From Pseudomonadota bacterium (GTDB taxonomy: Bacteria > Pseudomonadota > Alphaproteobacteria > Micropepsales > Micropepsaceae), in the NCBI GenBank assembly GCA_016201105.1, contig JACQDN010000036.1, positions 1 through 64,000 of the forward strand: DNA of 64,000 nt, read 5' to 3'. A program made the translations under genes and the position numbers. Shown here piece after piece: positions 57,198 through 64,000 of the stretch; position 1 is the first letter of the stretch, and each line of letters opens with the position of its first letter. Under the pieces are notes generated by a model. It was not told the DNA's origin, made no database searches, and was given only the letters and a program-made list of their open reading frames with translations.

Positions 57198-58150
57198 ATT
57201 TGCGCAAGACACTGCTCGTATGCGCCATGGCACTGGCGGCCTGGCCGGCACACGCCCAGGATTCGTCCAATCTTCCGGGGTGGTCGTCCGGCATCGATAC
57301 GGTGACTGTCGTCGCCCATCCGAGCCCGCTGATGTGGCACGTGACCAAGGGCAATTCCGATGTCTGGCTGCTAGGCACGGTGCAACCCATTCCCGAAGAT
57401 CAAAAATGGGATTCCGCTCGCGTGGAAACCGTCCTTAAGGGCGCCAAGCGGTTGTTGCTGCAGCCGCGCGCCTCCGTCGGACTGCTCGAAGGCGCGTGGT
57501 TCATGCTGACCGGCACCGATGCGATCTATCTGCCCGATGGGCAGACATTCGAACAGCAGATTCCGGAAAATTTGCGCGTAAGGTTTGAGAAAGCGCGCAT
57601 ATCTATCGGCAAAGATGCGGATCACTATGAAGATTACCGCGTGCCGATCGCGGGCTTCGTTTTGGAAGGCGATGTGCTGAAGGCGCAGGGGTTCTCGCGC
57701 GATGAGCCGCAAGACCGCCTCAAGTCTATTGCTCAGCGCGACGGCGTCTCGGTTCATCCGATGGCGGAGTACGAGGCGCTCCCGCTGTTGCGAGAGGTCC
57801 CCTCGATGTCCAAGGCGGCCAATGAAGCCTGTCTCGAAGACGCGCTCGACGATATCGCGCAGCTCAGCACCCATGCCCGTTCCGCGGCAGAGGCCTGGGC
57901 GATCGGCGATCTTGAAGGCATCAAGGCGAACTATTCCGAAGTGCGTCTCGAACGCTGTCTGCAAGCGGTGCCATCGGCCGCGACGTTATGGAATCGCGCC
58001 GTGGCCGATTCCGTGAATGCAATCGTCGCAGCGTTGGACAAGCCCGGTACGACACTCGCCGTGGTGAATGTCGGTGCGCTCCTAAGAAAAAACGGTGTCC
58101 TCGACCGCTTGAAGGCGAGTGGCCTCACGATCGCGGATCCGGGTGAGTGA
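57194..58150 (+). CDS. TraB/GumN family protein, exported
   Basis: A 318-aa protein with a signal peptide (LLVCAMALAAWPAHA). The N-terminal TraB/GumN signature is MWHVTKGNSDVWLLGTVQPI. The C-terminal half has AVNVGALL-type segments (TLAVVNVGALLRKNGVLDRL). Family members include the Tiki-like proteases, but activity here is unproven. I prefer GTG 57194, which overlaps the TGA of the decayed upstream frame; TTG 57200 is equally possible, and longer forms are not supported. Confidence 0.82.
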   Translation: MNLRKTLLVCAMALAAWPAHAQDSSNLPGWSSGIDTVTVVAHPSPLMWHVTKGNSDVWLLGTVQPIPEDQKWDSARVETVLKGAKRLLLQPRASVGLLEGAWFMLTGTDAIYLPDGQTFEQQIPENLRVRFEKARISIGKDADHYEDYRVPIAGFVLEGDVLKAQGFSRDEPQDRLKSIAQRDGVSVHPMAEYEALPLLREVPSMSKAANEACLEDALDDIAQLSTHARSAAEAWAIGDLEGIKANYSEVRLERCLQAVPSAATLWNRAVADSVNAIVAALDKPGTTLAVVNVGALLRKNGVLDRLKASGLTIADPGE

Positions 58151-58219
58151 CTTCTGAAAATTGTTCGAAATCTCTTTTTGTTTCAGCTAGTTAAGTGGCG
58201 CGGCTTTCTGTCGACTGCT

Positions 58220-58250
58220 CTTGAAGCGCGCCAAAACCTTTCCCATCTTA
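58220..58250 (+). promoter_or_regulatory. RpoH-type heat-shock promoter
   Basis: CTTGAA at 58220-58225 and CCCATCTTA at 58242-58250 are spaced as in alphaproteobacterial sigma-32 promoters (CTTG-N18-CCCAT). It lies about 98 bp before the Hsp20 start. Confidence 0.75.
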
Positions 58251-58256
58251 AGTCCG

Positions 58257-58347
58257 TTCGGAAGGCCAAACGGCTTTCGGGCGCTAACCGGTCTCGGGCC
58301 CACAAGGGGCGAGGCCAAACCACATCGCTTCAAGGAGGTTGTGAACC
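58257..58347 (+). promoter_or_regulatory. ROSE-like RNA thermometer candidate in the Hsp20 leader
   Basis: The predicted 90-nt leader is GC-rich and ends acatcgcttcaaggaggttg. The tcgctt segment can pair with the aaggagg ribosome binding site in a short imperfect hairpin with the G-G opposition known from ROSE elements (consensus U-U/C-GCU facing GGAGG). Upstream segments (aaacggcttt, cggtctcgggcc / ggggcgaggcc) can form further stems. It is a candidate, judged by eye. Confidence 0.5.
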
Positions 58348-58806
58348 ATGCGTGCATTCGATTTTTCCCCCCTTTTTCGTTCCACCGTCGGTTTTGACCG
58401 TCTGTTCGACATGCTCGACCAAGGCGTCGCCGATACGCAGTCCTACCCGCCCTACAACATCGAGCGGACCGATGAGAACCACTACCGCATCACGGTGGCG
58501 GTCGCCGGCTTTGCCGAGAAGGATTTGAATGTGGAAGTGCGCGAGGGCGTGCTCAGCATTCTGGGCAAGCGCGAAGACGGCGAGAAAACAGACAAGCAGG
58601 GCTTTCTCTATCACGGCATAGCCGGCCGCGCGTTCGACCGTCGCTTTCAGCTGGCGGAGAACGTCGAAGTCCGCGGCGCCAAGCTCGAGAACGGCCTGCT
58701 TCACGTCGATCTGGAGCGCGTCGTGCCCGAGGAGAAGAAGCCGCGCCGCATCGCCATCAATGGTCCCGAATTGAGGACCATCGAAGGCAAGGCGAAGGCT
58801 GCTTAA
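58348..58806 (+). CDS. Hsp20 small heat-shock protein
   Basis: A 152-aa alpha-crystallin-type chaperone. The N-terminus is FDFSPLFRSTVGFDRLFDML, as in the IbpA-like group. The alpha-crystallin domain (about 35-135) has YNIERTDENHYRITVAVAGF and the conserved A-x-x-x-NG-L motif as AKLENGLLHVDLE. The C-terminal tail has RIAING in place of the usual I-x-I. The strong ribosome binding site (aaggagg), RpoH promoter and ROSE-like leader fit heat induction. Confidence 0.94.
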   Translation: MRAFDFSPLFRSTVGFDRLFDMLDQGVADTQSYPPYNIERTDENHYRITVAVAGFAEKDLNVEVREGVLSILGKREDGEKTDKQGFLYHGIAGRAFDRRFQLAENVEVRGAKLENGLLHVDLERVVPEEKKPRRIAINGPELRTIEGKAKAA

Positions 58807-58825
58807 TCAGGCAAATATCGAAATG

Positions 58826-58857
58826 AAAGGGCGCCGGACGCTTCCGGCGCCCTTTCT
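58826..58857 (+). terminator. Rho-independent terminator after hsp20
   Basis: A perfect 12-bp stem (aaagggcgccgg / ccggcgcccttt, loop acgctt) followed by ttt lies 20 bp after the stop. The stem is identical to that at 37353. Confidence 0.8.
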
Positions 58858-58923
58858 GTTTGTATGCGGAGAAGTGAAGCCCTATTCTGATTTGTGGGAT
58901 TTGACTTTCGACTTTCCGCACAC

Positions 58924-59886
58924 ATGCCCTCCTGGCAAAGCGCTCTCTTCGCCCGTTTCTCCCGTATCGCGCGCCCGCGCGCGAGCGGCGTGGAGACCGA
59001 CATCGAGGAGTTGCGCCGCCAATACGACTATCTGACGGATCGCTACGGCGCGATCCAGCCCGATGCGGTATTCGAGGCCGCAAGCGTCGGCCCCATCAAA
59101 GGGGAATGGGTGCGGGTCGATGTCTCCTCGGCGCACCGCATCATCCTTTATCTCCACGGCGGCGGTTACATCTCGGGATCGCCGGAGACCCATCGTCCGT
59201 TGATCGCGCGGCTCTGTCATGCCGGGCAAGCGATTGCTTTCGTGCCGAACTATCGCCTGGCGCCGGAATTCGCATTTCCGGCGGGGTTGCGCGACGCACT
59301 CGATGCCTATCGTCACCTTCTGTCGAGCAAGATTGCGGCGTCGTCTATCATTCTGGCGGGCGATGCTGCAGGCGGCGGTTTGGCCTTCGCCTGCCTGCTC
59401 GCCATCCGCAATGCGGGCCTGGCGATGCCCGCCGGCTGTTTGGCGATGTCACCCTGGGCGGATCTTTCGCTGACCGGCTGGTCGATGCTGCAGAACGCGA
59501 AAAACGATGCGGCTTTGTCCTGGGAACTGCTGTTCGTCAGCGCGCGGCACTATCTGAAGAAAACCAGCCCCGCCGATCCCTACGCTTCGCCGATTTACGC
59601 GAACTTCCGCGACTTCCCTCCGATCATGGTTCATGCCGGCAGCGAAGAGTTGCTGCGCGACGATGCCAGCCGCATCGGCGATCGCGCGGCGGAAGCGGGC
59701 GTACCTGTAAGCGTGGAAATCTATGACGGTATGCAGCACGTATTTCAGGCCAACGCTTATGTGCCCGAAGCCCGGGTCTCGCTGAACCGCTTGGGCGGCT
59801 TCATTCGCCAACGCGTTCCCGATCTCGCCCAGCCGGAAAAGCCGGAAGACGGCACGGATGCGGAGGTCAACCTCGCAACGGGGTGA
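58924..59886 (+). CDS. Alpha/beta hydrolase of the hormone-sensitive lipase family (second copy)
   Basis: A 320-aa esterase related to the one at 50953. The oxyanion motif is LYLHGGGYISGSPETHR. The nucleophile elbow reads LAGDAAGGGLAFA: the position of the catalytic Ser in GDSAGG is Ala, so activity is doubtful. The acid is in GSEELLRDDASRIG and the His in YDGMQHVFQAN. Start ATG 58924, or GTG 58894 with 10 more residues. It may be a non-catalytic lipid-binding relative. Confidence 0.85.
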   Translation: MPSWQSALFARFSRIARPRASGVETDIEELRRQYDYLTDRYGAIQPDAVFEAASVGPIKGEWVRVDVSSAHRIILYLHGGGYISGSPETHRPLIARLCHAGQAIAFVPNYRLAPEFAFPAGLRDALDAYRHLLSSKIAASSIILAGDAAGGGLAFACLLAIRNAGLAMPAGCLAMSPWADLSLTGWSMLQNAKNDAALSWELLFVSARHYLKKTSPADPYASPIYANFRDFPPIMVHAGSEELLRDDASRIGDRAAEAGVPVSVEIYDGMQHVFQANAYVPEARVSLNRLGGFIRQRVPDLAQPEKPEDGTDAEVNLATG

Positions 59887-59955
59887 TCGCGGGCGCTTGC
59901 CGCGACGAATTGCGACAAGTCCGACAAACTTCTTCGGCAATGATTCTTTAGTGTG

Positions 59956-60400
59956 CACGCGAAGCCGCGAAGACGCGGAGGACGTGATGTCAGAACGCAC
60001 GGTTGAAGATATTACAGCAGAGATTGTGGACGCCGCTTATCACCTTCATTGTGAGATCGGACCCGGTCTCCTTGAAGCCGTCTATGATACGATCTTGGCT
60101 AAAGAGCTTGAGCGGCGCGGATTCCGCGCCGCTCGACAATTGCCGGTCTCACTGGACTACAAGGGGATGAGATTTCGTAATGTTGGCCGCGTCGATTTAT
60201 TGGTCGAAGGTCAAGTTGTTGTCGAAATCAAATCGGTAGAACACTTGGCCCCTGTACATCTCAAGCAACTATTGACCTATTTGCGTCTCCTGAAGCTACC
60301 CATCGGGCTCTTGATCAATTTTGGCGCTCCGACGCTGAAAGAGGGTTTGCGACGAGTGGTCAACGGGCTCGCGCCCTCCGCGTCTTCGCGGCTTCGCGTG
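59956..60400. mobile_element. GxxExxY gene cassette bounded by perfect 26-bp inverted repeats
   Basis: The 26 bases at 59956-59981 (starting cacgcgaagccgcgaaga) are the exact reverse complement of 60375-60400. The left repeat holds the GGAGG ribosome binding site of the enclosed gene, and the right repeat encodes part of the protein's last residues. I see no target-site duplication flanking the repeats and no transposase. Whether it moves is unproven. Confidence 0.6.
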
Positions 60401-60412
60401 AATCAGCGTTGA
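59987..60412 (+). CDS. GxxExxY family protein
   Basis: A 141-aa protein with the diagnostic motif CEIGPGLLEAVYDTILAKEL (G-x-x-E-x-x-Y). VDLLVEGQVVVEIKSVEHLA matches the PD-(D/E)XK-like core seen in this family, with LLINFGAPTLKEGLRRVVNG at the end. The role of these proteins is unknown; a nuclease-type fold is suspected. ATG 59987 follows GGAGG inside the left repeat. The tail APSASSRLRVNQR is largely repeat-encoded. Confidence 0.88.
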   Translation: MSERTVEDITAEIVDAAYHLHCEIGPGLLEAVYDTILAKELERRGFRAARQLPVSLDYKGMRFRNVGRVDLLVEGQVVVEIKSVEHLAPVHLKQLLTYLRLLKLPIGLLINFGAPTLKEGLRRVVNGLAPSASSRLRVNQR

Positions 60413-60452
60413 CCTAACAGCTGGCTCGTCGGTTTCAGGGGTAGTGCAGGGT

Positions 60453-61748
60453 CTAGGCGCTGGCGGCCAAGGTTGGAGTGCTGAGGCTTTCGGCCAGAAT
60501 GGCAGGGAGCTTGGCGCCGAGGGTTGTTGCGCCCGTCAGTTCCGCATCGCGCAGATCGGCGTCGGAAAAATTGGAATAGCTCAAATCGGTTTCGCCGAAT
60601 TTTACGCGGCGCAAATCGGCGCCGCGAAAATCGGCATAGCGCGCTTCGGCCGCATCGAATCGGGCCGGCAGCAGTCGTGCGTCGGAAATCAGAAGGGGCC
60701 CGAGCTTGGCGTCGCGCAAGTCGGCATTGTTGAGTTTGGCGCCCATGAAATTCACACCGCGCAAATCGGCGCCGCAAAGTTTCGTCGCGCGCAGATCGGC
60801 GCCGGCGAGGTTGCTGCCCTGCAGCGAGGCGCCTTCGAGATTGACGCCATAGAGCATGGCGCCCGGAGCAATAAGAGCGGTAAGCGCGCGATGGGCAAGC
60901 GAACGGATGCCGCGCAAGTCGGTGTCGGTGAGATCGGCCGGCCGGCCTTCGCGGCCGTCGGTTTCCACCCAGCGCGAATGGGATTCCAGCATCTCTTCCA
61001 GCGGTGTCGAAAGCTTTTCGATCGCACGGCCGGTGGGCGCGTCGGTCAGCGCATTGGTGAGATTGGCGCCGTCGAGCACGACCCGCGACATGCGCGCACC
61101 GATGAGGATTGAGCCGGTCAGATCCGCGCCCGTCATGTTGCAGCCGGTGAGGTCGGCGTTTTCCAGATTGGCGCCCGTCAGCTTGGCATCGCGCAAATTC
61201 GCCCGCGTGAGCTTGCAATCGCGCATGATGGCGTCGGTGAAGTCGGCCTGGATTGCCATCGCGCCCGTCATCTTGGCGCGCTCGAGATTGGCGGAGTGCA
61301 GAAGCGCGGCCGGCATTTCCGACGGCCCCACATCGTGCTGCAGCACGCGAAGATTTCCATAGCGGTCTTTTTCCGCGATCGTGCCTTCGCGCAGGTCCGC
61401 TTCATACAAATCCGCGCCGATCAAATTGGCCCCGCGCAGACAGGCGCCGCGCATGTCGGCCCGGCGCATGCTCGCAGCGGTCAGATTCGCGCGACGCAGA
61501 TCGGCGCCGAAGAAGCTCGCCGAATCGAGCCGCGCTCCGGTGAGGTTGGTCTCTTCGAGAATGGCTCCGGTAAAATCTGCGTCAGCCAGATTTCGGCTCG
61601 AAAGATCCAACCCCGACAGATCGCAAAATGCGAAAACGGCGCGCGCCCCGCCCATTCTCCCGGCGTAAAGCATTTCATGGCGGGCGGCGGCGGCGGCGGC
61701 CTGCTTTTGCGTGAGCTTGGAGAAGCTGATGCGGCTTTCGGGCATCAT
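60453..61748 (-). CDS. Pentapeptide-repeat protein
   Basis: A 431-aa protein formed mostly of A(D/N)LxX pentapeptides, which stack as a right-handed quadrilateral beta-helix. Two long blocks are visible: about residues 45-235 (FCDLSGLDLSSRNLADADFT onward) and about 320-415 (EGASLQGSNLAGADLRATKL onward). Between them lies a non-repeat segment with EEMLESHSRWVETDGREGRP. The N-terminus has a helical MMPESRISFSKLTQKQAAAA. The start is ATG 61748 or 61745 with weak support; the frame opens much earlier. Function is unknown. Confidence 0.87.
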   Translation of the reverse strand: MMPESRISFSKLTQKQAAAAAARHEMLYAGRMGGARAVFAFCDLSGLDLSSRNLADADFTGAILEETNLTGARLDSASFFGADLRRANLTAASMRRADMRGACLRGANLIGADLYEADLREGTIAEKDRYGNLRVLQHDVGPSEMPAALLHSANLERAKMTGAMAIQADFTDAIMRDCKLTRANLRDAKLTGANLENADLTGCNMTGADLTGSILIGARMSRVVLDGANLTNALTDAPTGRAIEKLSTPLEEMLESHSRWVETDGREGRPADLTDTDLRGIRSLAHRALTALIAPGAMLYGVNLEGASLQGSNLAGADLRATKLCGADLRGVNFMGAKLNNADLRDAKLGPLLISDARLLPARFDAAEARYADFRGADLRRVKFGETDLSYSNFSDADLRDAELTGATTLGAKLPAILAESLSTPTLAASA

Positions 61749-61991
61749 CAGGATGAACGGCTTTCTTAACGAAATTGCCCCAGGCAGGAATAGTGCGCCG
61801 GACCCCGCTAACACCTGATTAAAAAAAGAAAAGCTGAGTTTTTTCCACCGCTTCCGGGCTAGCCTTGGGAGGTTGAATTTGGTTATGGTCCCCCTCCGCG
61901 GGAGCCACTGGGGTGTCGCCGCAGGCTCAAGACGGGTCCTTACCCGTCCCGGCATCAGTCCACAGGCCGAGACACAAAAAAGAGGTTCGTC

Positions 61992-64000
61992 TTGAACAAG
62001 CGTGCGTTGATGATGACAGCCGCTGCTGTCGCACTGTTGTCCGGAAATGCCCACGCGGACACCGATGTCACGACGGCCACCACGACGGCTTTGTCCACGA
62101 GCACGGCAGGCAATATCACCATCGAAGCGAACGGCTCGATTACCATCAAGGCCGCCAGCCCCGTCGTCACCATTAATTCGAGCAAGACGCTCCTCAACAA
62201 AGGCACGATCAGCAACAAGGACACGACTTCCGCCGTCGGCGTAAAGATCGATCTGTCGTCCGCGTCATTGACCGGATCGTTGGAGAATGACGACGTCATC
62301 GATCTGACGGGAACGGGCACCAACAAGATCGGTGTGCTGCTCGTCGGTGCGAACGCGTTCAACGGCAATCTGCTGTTTGTCGCCAATTCCAAAGTGACGG
62401 TGACGGGCGACAACAGCGTCGGCTTGGAGATCGCCAGCACGTCGATTTTGAACGGCAATCTTACGATCAACGGCAACATCACGGCATTATCCGCAACGAC
62501 AACCGCTGCGACCAACCCGACGGCCATTCGGATCGACGGCACTGTAAACGGCAACATCTCGGTTGGCGGCGCGGTCGGCGCGGTCGGCAGCAATGCCCAA
62601 GCCTTCATCATGACGGGAAACTTGCTGGGAAGTTTCACGAACAAGGGCTCGATCAATGCCAGCGGCACGACTACGCCGAGCAGCACGGCGACCAATCCGG
62701 AAGCCGGTATCGGCTTGGGCATCGGCGGGAATGTGACCGCAGGCATCCTGAACAGCGGACCCACCAGCCCCGGTGACACCACAGCGCGTGGCCTCATCAG
62801 CACCTCCGGTCAGGCGCAGACGATTCTGATTTCTCCCGGTGTCGGCGGCATTACGCCTTTGAGCGGCATCACGATCGGTCTTTACGCAGATGCGACGCTG
62901 GGGACGCAGTACAGCTTCATCAACCGCGGCACGATCAGCGCTTCTCCGCTGAGTCCGAATTTGAATGCCGAAGCGTTTAAAGTGGTCGGTTCGAGTAACA
63001 CGATCAATGTCACATTCAGTGGCGGCCTGTTCAACTCCGGATCGTTCGATGCGGTGACATCCAACGATGCGACGTTCACCGGCTCCAACCTCGCGGCGGC
63101 CGTCTGGATCGGCAACTACGCCACCGTTCCGAAGATCGTGAACGACAAGACCGAGTCCAATCAGGGCGTCATCGCTGCAACGGTGTCCGGCCCAAAGGGC
63201 GGAGCGGCGTATGCGATTCGCTTCGATCCGCTCGCCAATCAGTCCATCAACACGAGCATTACCAACAGCGGCATCATCAGCGCCGTGGCGGCGACGAGCG
63301 ATACCACGATCGGTACCTTGGCGGCCTACGGCATCCTCGATCAGTCGGGCACCATCAACTTCATCAACAATACGGGGACGATCAGCGCCCAGGCCACCAA
63401 GCTCGACGGCAATTCGCAAATAGCGGTTGCCGCCGATCTCTCTGCGAACACCACCGGCGTTACGTTTCTCAATGGCACTGGCTCGACTGTTGTCGGCGAC
63501 GTCGACTTTGGCAGCGGCAACGATACCTTCACCATTATCGGCGCCGCCGGCTCCGGGAATACGTCTCAAATGGTCGGCGATCTGAATTTCGGCGGCGGCG
63601 CCGGTACCGAGCAGCTGACGATCGGTAACTACGCCACTGTCACGGGCGCGCTTAATGAATTGCTGGGCAGTAGCCTGAATGTCGAAGTCATGGCGCAGGG
63701 TACCTTGAACCTGACCAATGGCATCAACGGCGCCTCAGGGAATAACTTCAATGTCAATTCCAACATTTTCACAGTCCATTCCGGCGGCACGCTGGGAATC
63801 GCGCTGTCGCAGGCGTTCGATAACAGTCCTTTCGCAATTATAGATGCCAGCTCTTCCGCCACGTTGGAAACCAATTCCACGATGAAATTGACCTTCGGGT
63901 CGTTCCTGACAGTTACGGGGAACACCGCAGAGTTCATCCTAATCGACACGCCACTAAACCAACTCAGCGTCGATCTCGCACAATTGCGCAGTCAAGTTTG
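61992..64000 (+). CDS. Large exported repeat protein, autotransporter-like, cut by the window end
   Basis: The frame is open from TTG 61992 to the window end: at least 669 codons and no stop. The signal peptide is NKRALMMTAAAVALLSGNAHA, after an agagg ribosome binding site. The body is rich in Asn, Thr, Ser, Gly and Ile, with many short beta-type units (GNITIEANGSITIKAASPVV, NGNLTINGNITALSATTTAA, GTINFINNTGTISAQATKLD). This is the passenger pattern of type V autotransporters or other beta-helical surface proteins. Very few Cys and no barrel yet, as expected for the N-terminal part. It is divergent from the pentapeptide gene across 243 bp with no other gene seen. Confidence 0.75.
   Translation, partial: MNKRALMMTAAAVALLSGNAHADTDVTTATTTALSTSTAGNITIEANGSITIKAASPVVTINSSKTLLNKGTISNKDTTSAVGVKIDLSSASLTGSLENDDVIDLTGTGTNKIGVLLVGANAFNGNLLFVANSKVTVTGDNSVGLEIASTSILNGNLTINGNITALSATTTAATNPTAIRIDGTVNGNISVGGAVGAVGSNAQAFIMTGNLLGSFTNKGSINASGTTTPSSTATNPEAGIGLGIGGNVTAGILNSGPTSPGDTTARGLISTSGQAQTILISPGVGGITPLSGITIGLYADATLGTQYSFINRGTISASPLSPNLNAEAFKVVGSSNTINVTFSGGLFNSGSFDAVTSNDATFTGSNLAAAVWIGNYATVPKIVNDKTESNQGVIAATVSGPKGGAAYAIRFDPLANQSINTSITNSGIISAVAATSDTTIGTLAAYGILDQSGTINFINNTGTISAQATKLDGNSQIAVAADLSANTTGVTFLNGTGSTVVGDVDFGSGNDTFTIIGAAGSGNTSQMVGDLNFGGGAGTEQLTIGNYATVTGALNELLGSSLNVEVMAQGTLNLTNGINGASGNNFNVNSNIFTVHSGGTLGIALSQAFDNSPFAIIDASSSATLETNSTMKLTFGSFLTVTGNTAEFILIDTPLNQLSVDLAQLRSQV

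Overview
The window is high-GC, gene-dense chromosomal DNA from an alphaproteobacterium. Four things point there: a complete general stress response locus (phyR / nepR-ecfG-phyK), which is an alphaproteobacterial hallmark; HWE and HisKA_2 histidine kinases; an hfaABD holdfast-anchor operon of the Caulobacter type; and an RpoH promoter with a ROSE-like leader before a small heat-shock gene. The 2-oxoacid:ferredoxin oxidoreductase operon hints at a facultatively anaerobic or fermentative lifestyle (a Caulobacterales / Rhizomicrobium-like organism is my guess, not proven). I see no rRNA or tRNA gene, CRISPR array, prophage or intact insertion sequence.

Layout. 1-9 kb: recQ, an HWE sensor kinase, and a minus-strand lipid/acyl-CoA operon (thiolase, acyl-CoA ligase, and an exported amidohydrolase broken by one in-frame TAA). 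8.3-14.3 kb: the general stress response core, flanked by two genes with GGAAC-N16-CGTT promoters (a secreted PRC-barrel protein and an AI-2E family permease). 14.4-16 kb: efp and its lysyltransferase epmA, divergent. 16.2-20.9 kb: korB, korA and a GltD-like iron-sulfur flavoprotein. 21-27 kb: acyl-CoA dehydrogenase, beta-carbonic anhydrase, GNAT, a MaoC/CitE-like pair and an OPT transporter. 27-31 kb: an exported ankyrin protein and hfaABD. 31-38.6 kb: DsbA-like isomerase, rhomboid, DUF4389, class V aminotransferase, a large TonB receptor and an aldo/keto reductase. 38.8-45.4 kb: an RND efflux pair and typA. 45.5-52.3 kb: SDR, IMPase/HisN, membrane protein, lipase, MFS, SCP2, HSL esterase and a two-helix membrane protein. 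52.3-57 kb: a periplasmic redox module (DsbD/ScsB-like plus redoxin) divergent from a NarL-type two-component system. 57-64 kb: TraB/GumN protein, Hsp20, a second HSL esterase, a GxxExxY gene bounded by a perfect 26-bp inverted repeat, a pentapeptide-repeat protein, and the start of a large exported repeat protein that runs off the window.

The most coherent system is the stress response circuit: PhyK should phosphorylate PhyR, PhyR then sequesters NepR and EcfG is released, and four EcfG-type promoters can be read directly around the locus. The most unusual object is the GxxExxY cassette at 59956-60400, whose left repeat supplies the ribosome binding site and whose right repeat encodes the C-terminus. 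Several palindromic intergenic repeats recur, and one encodes the C-terminus of a lipase.
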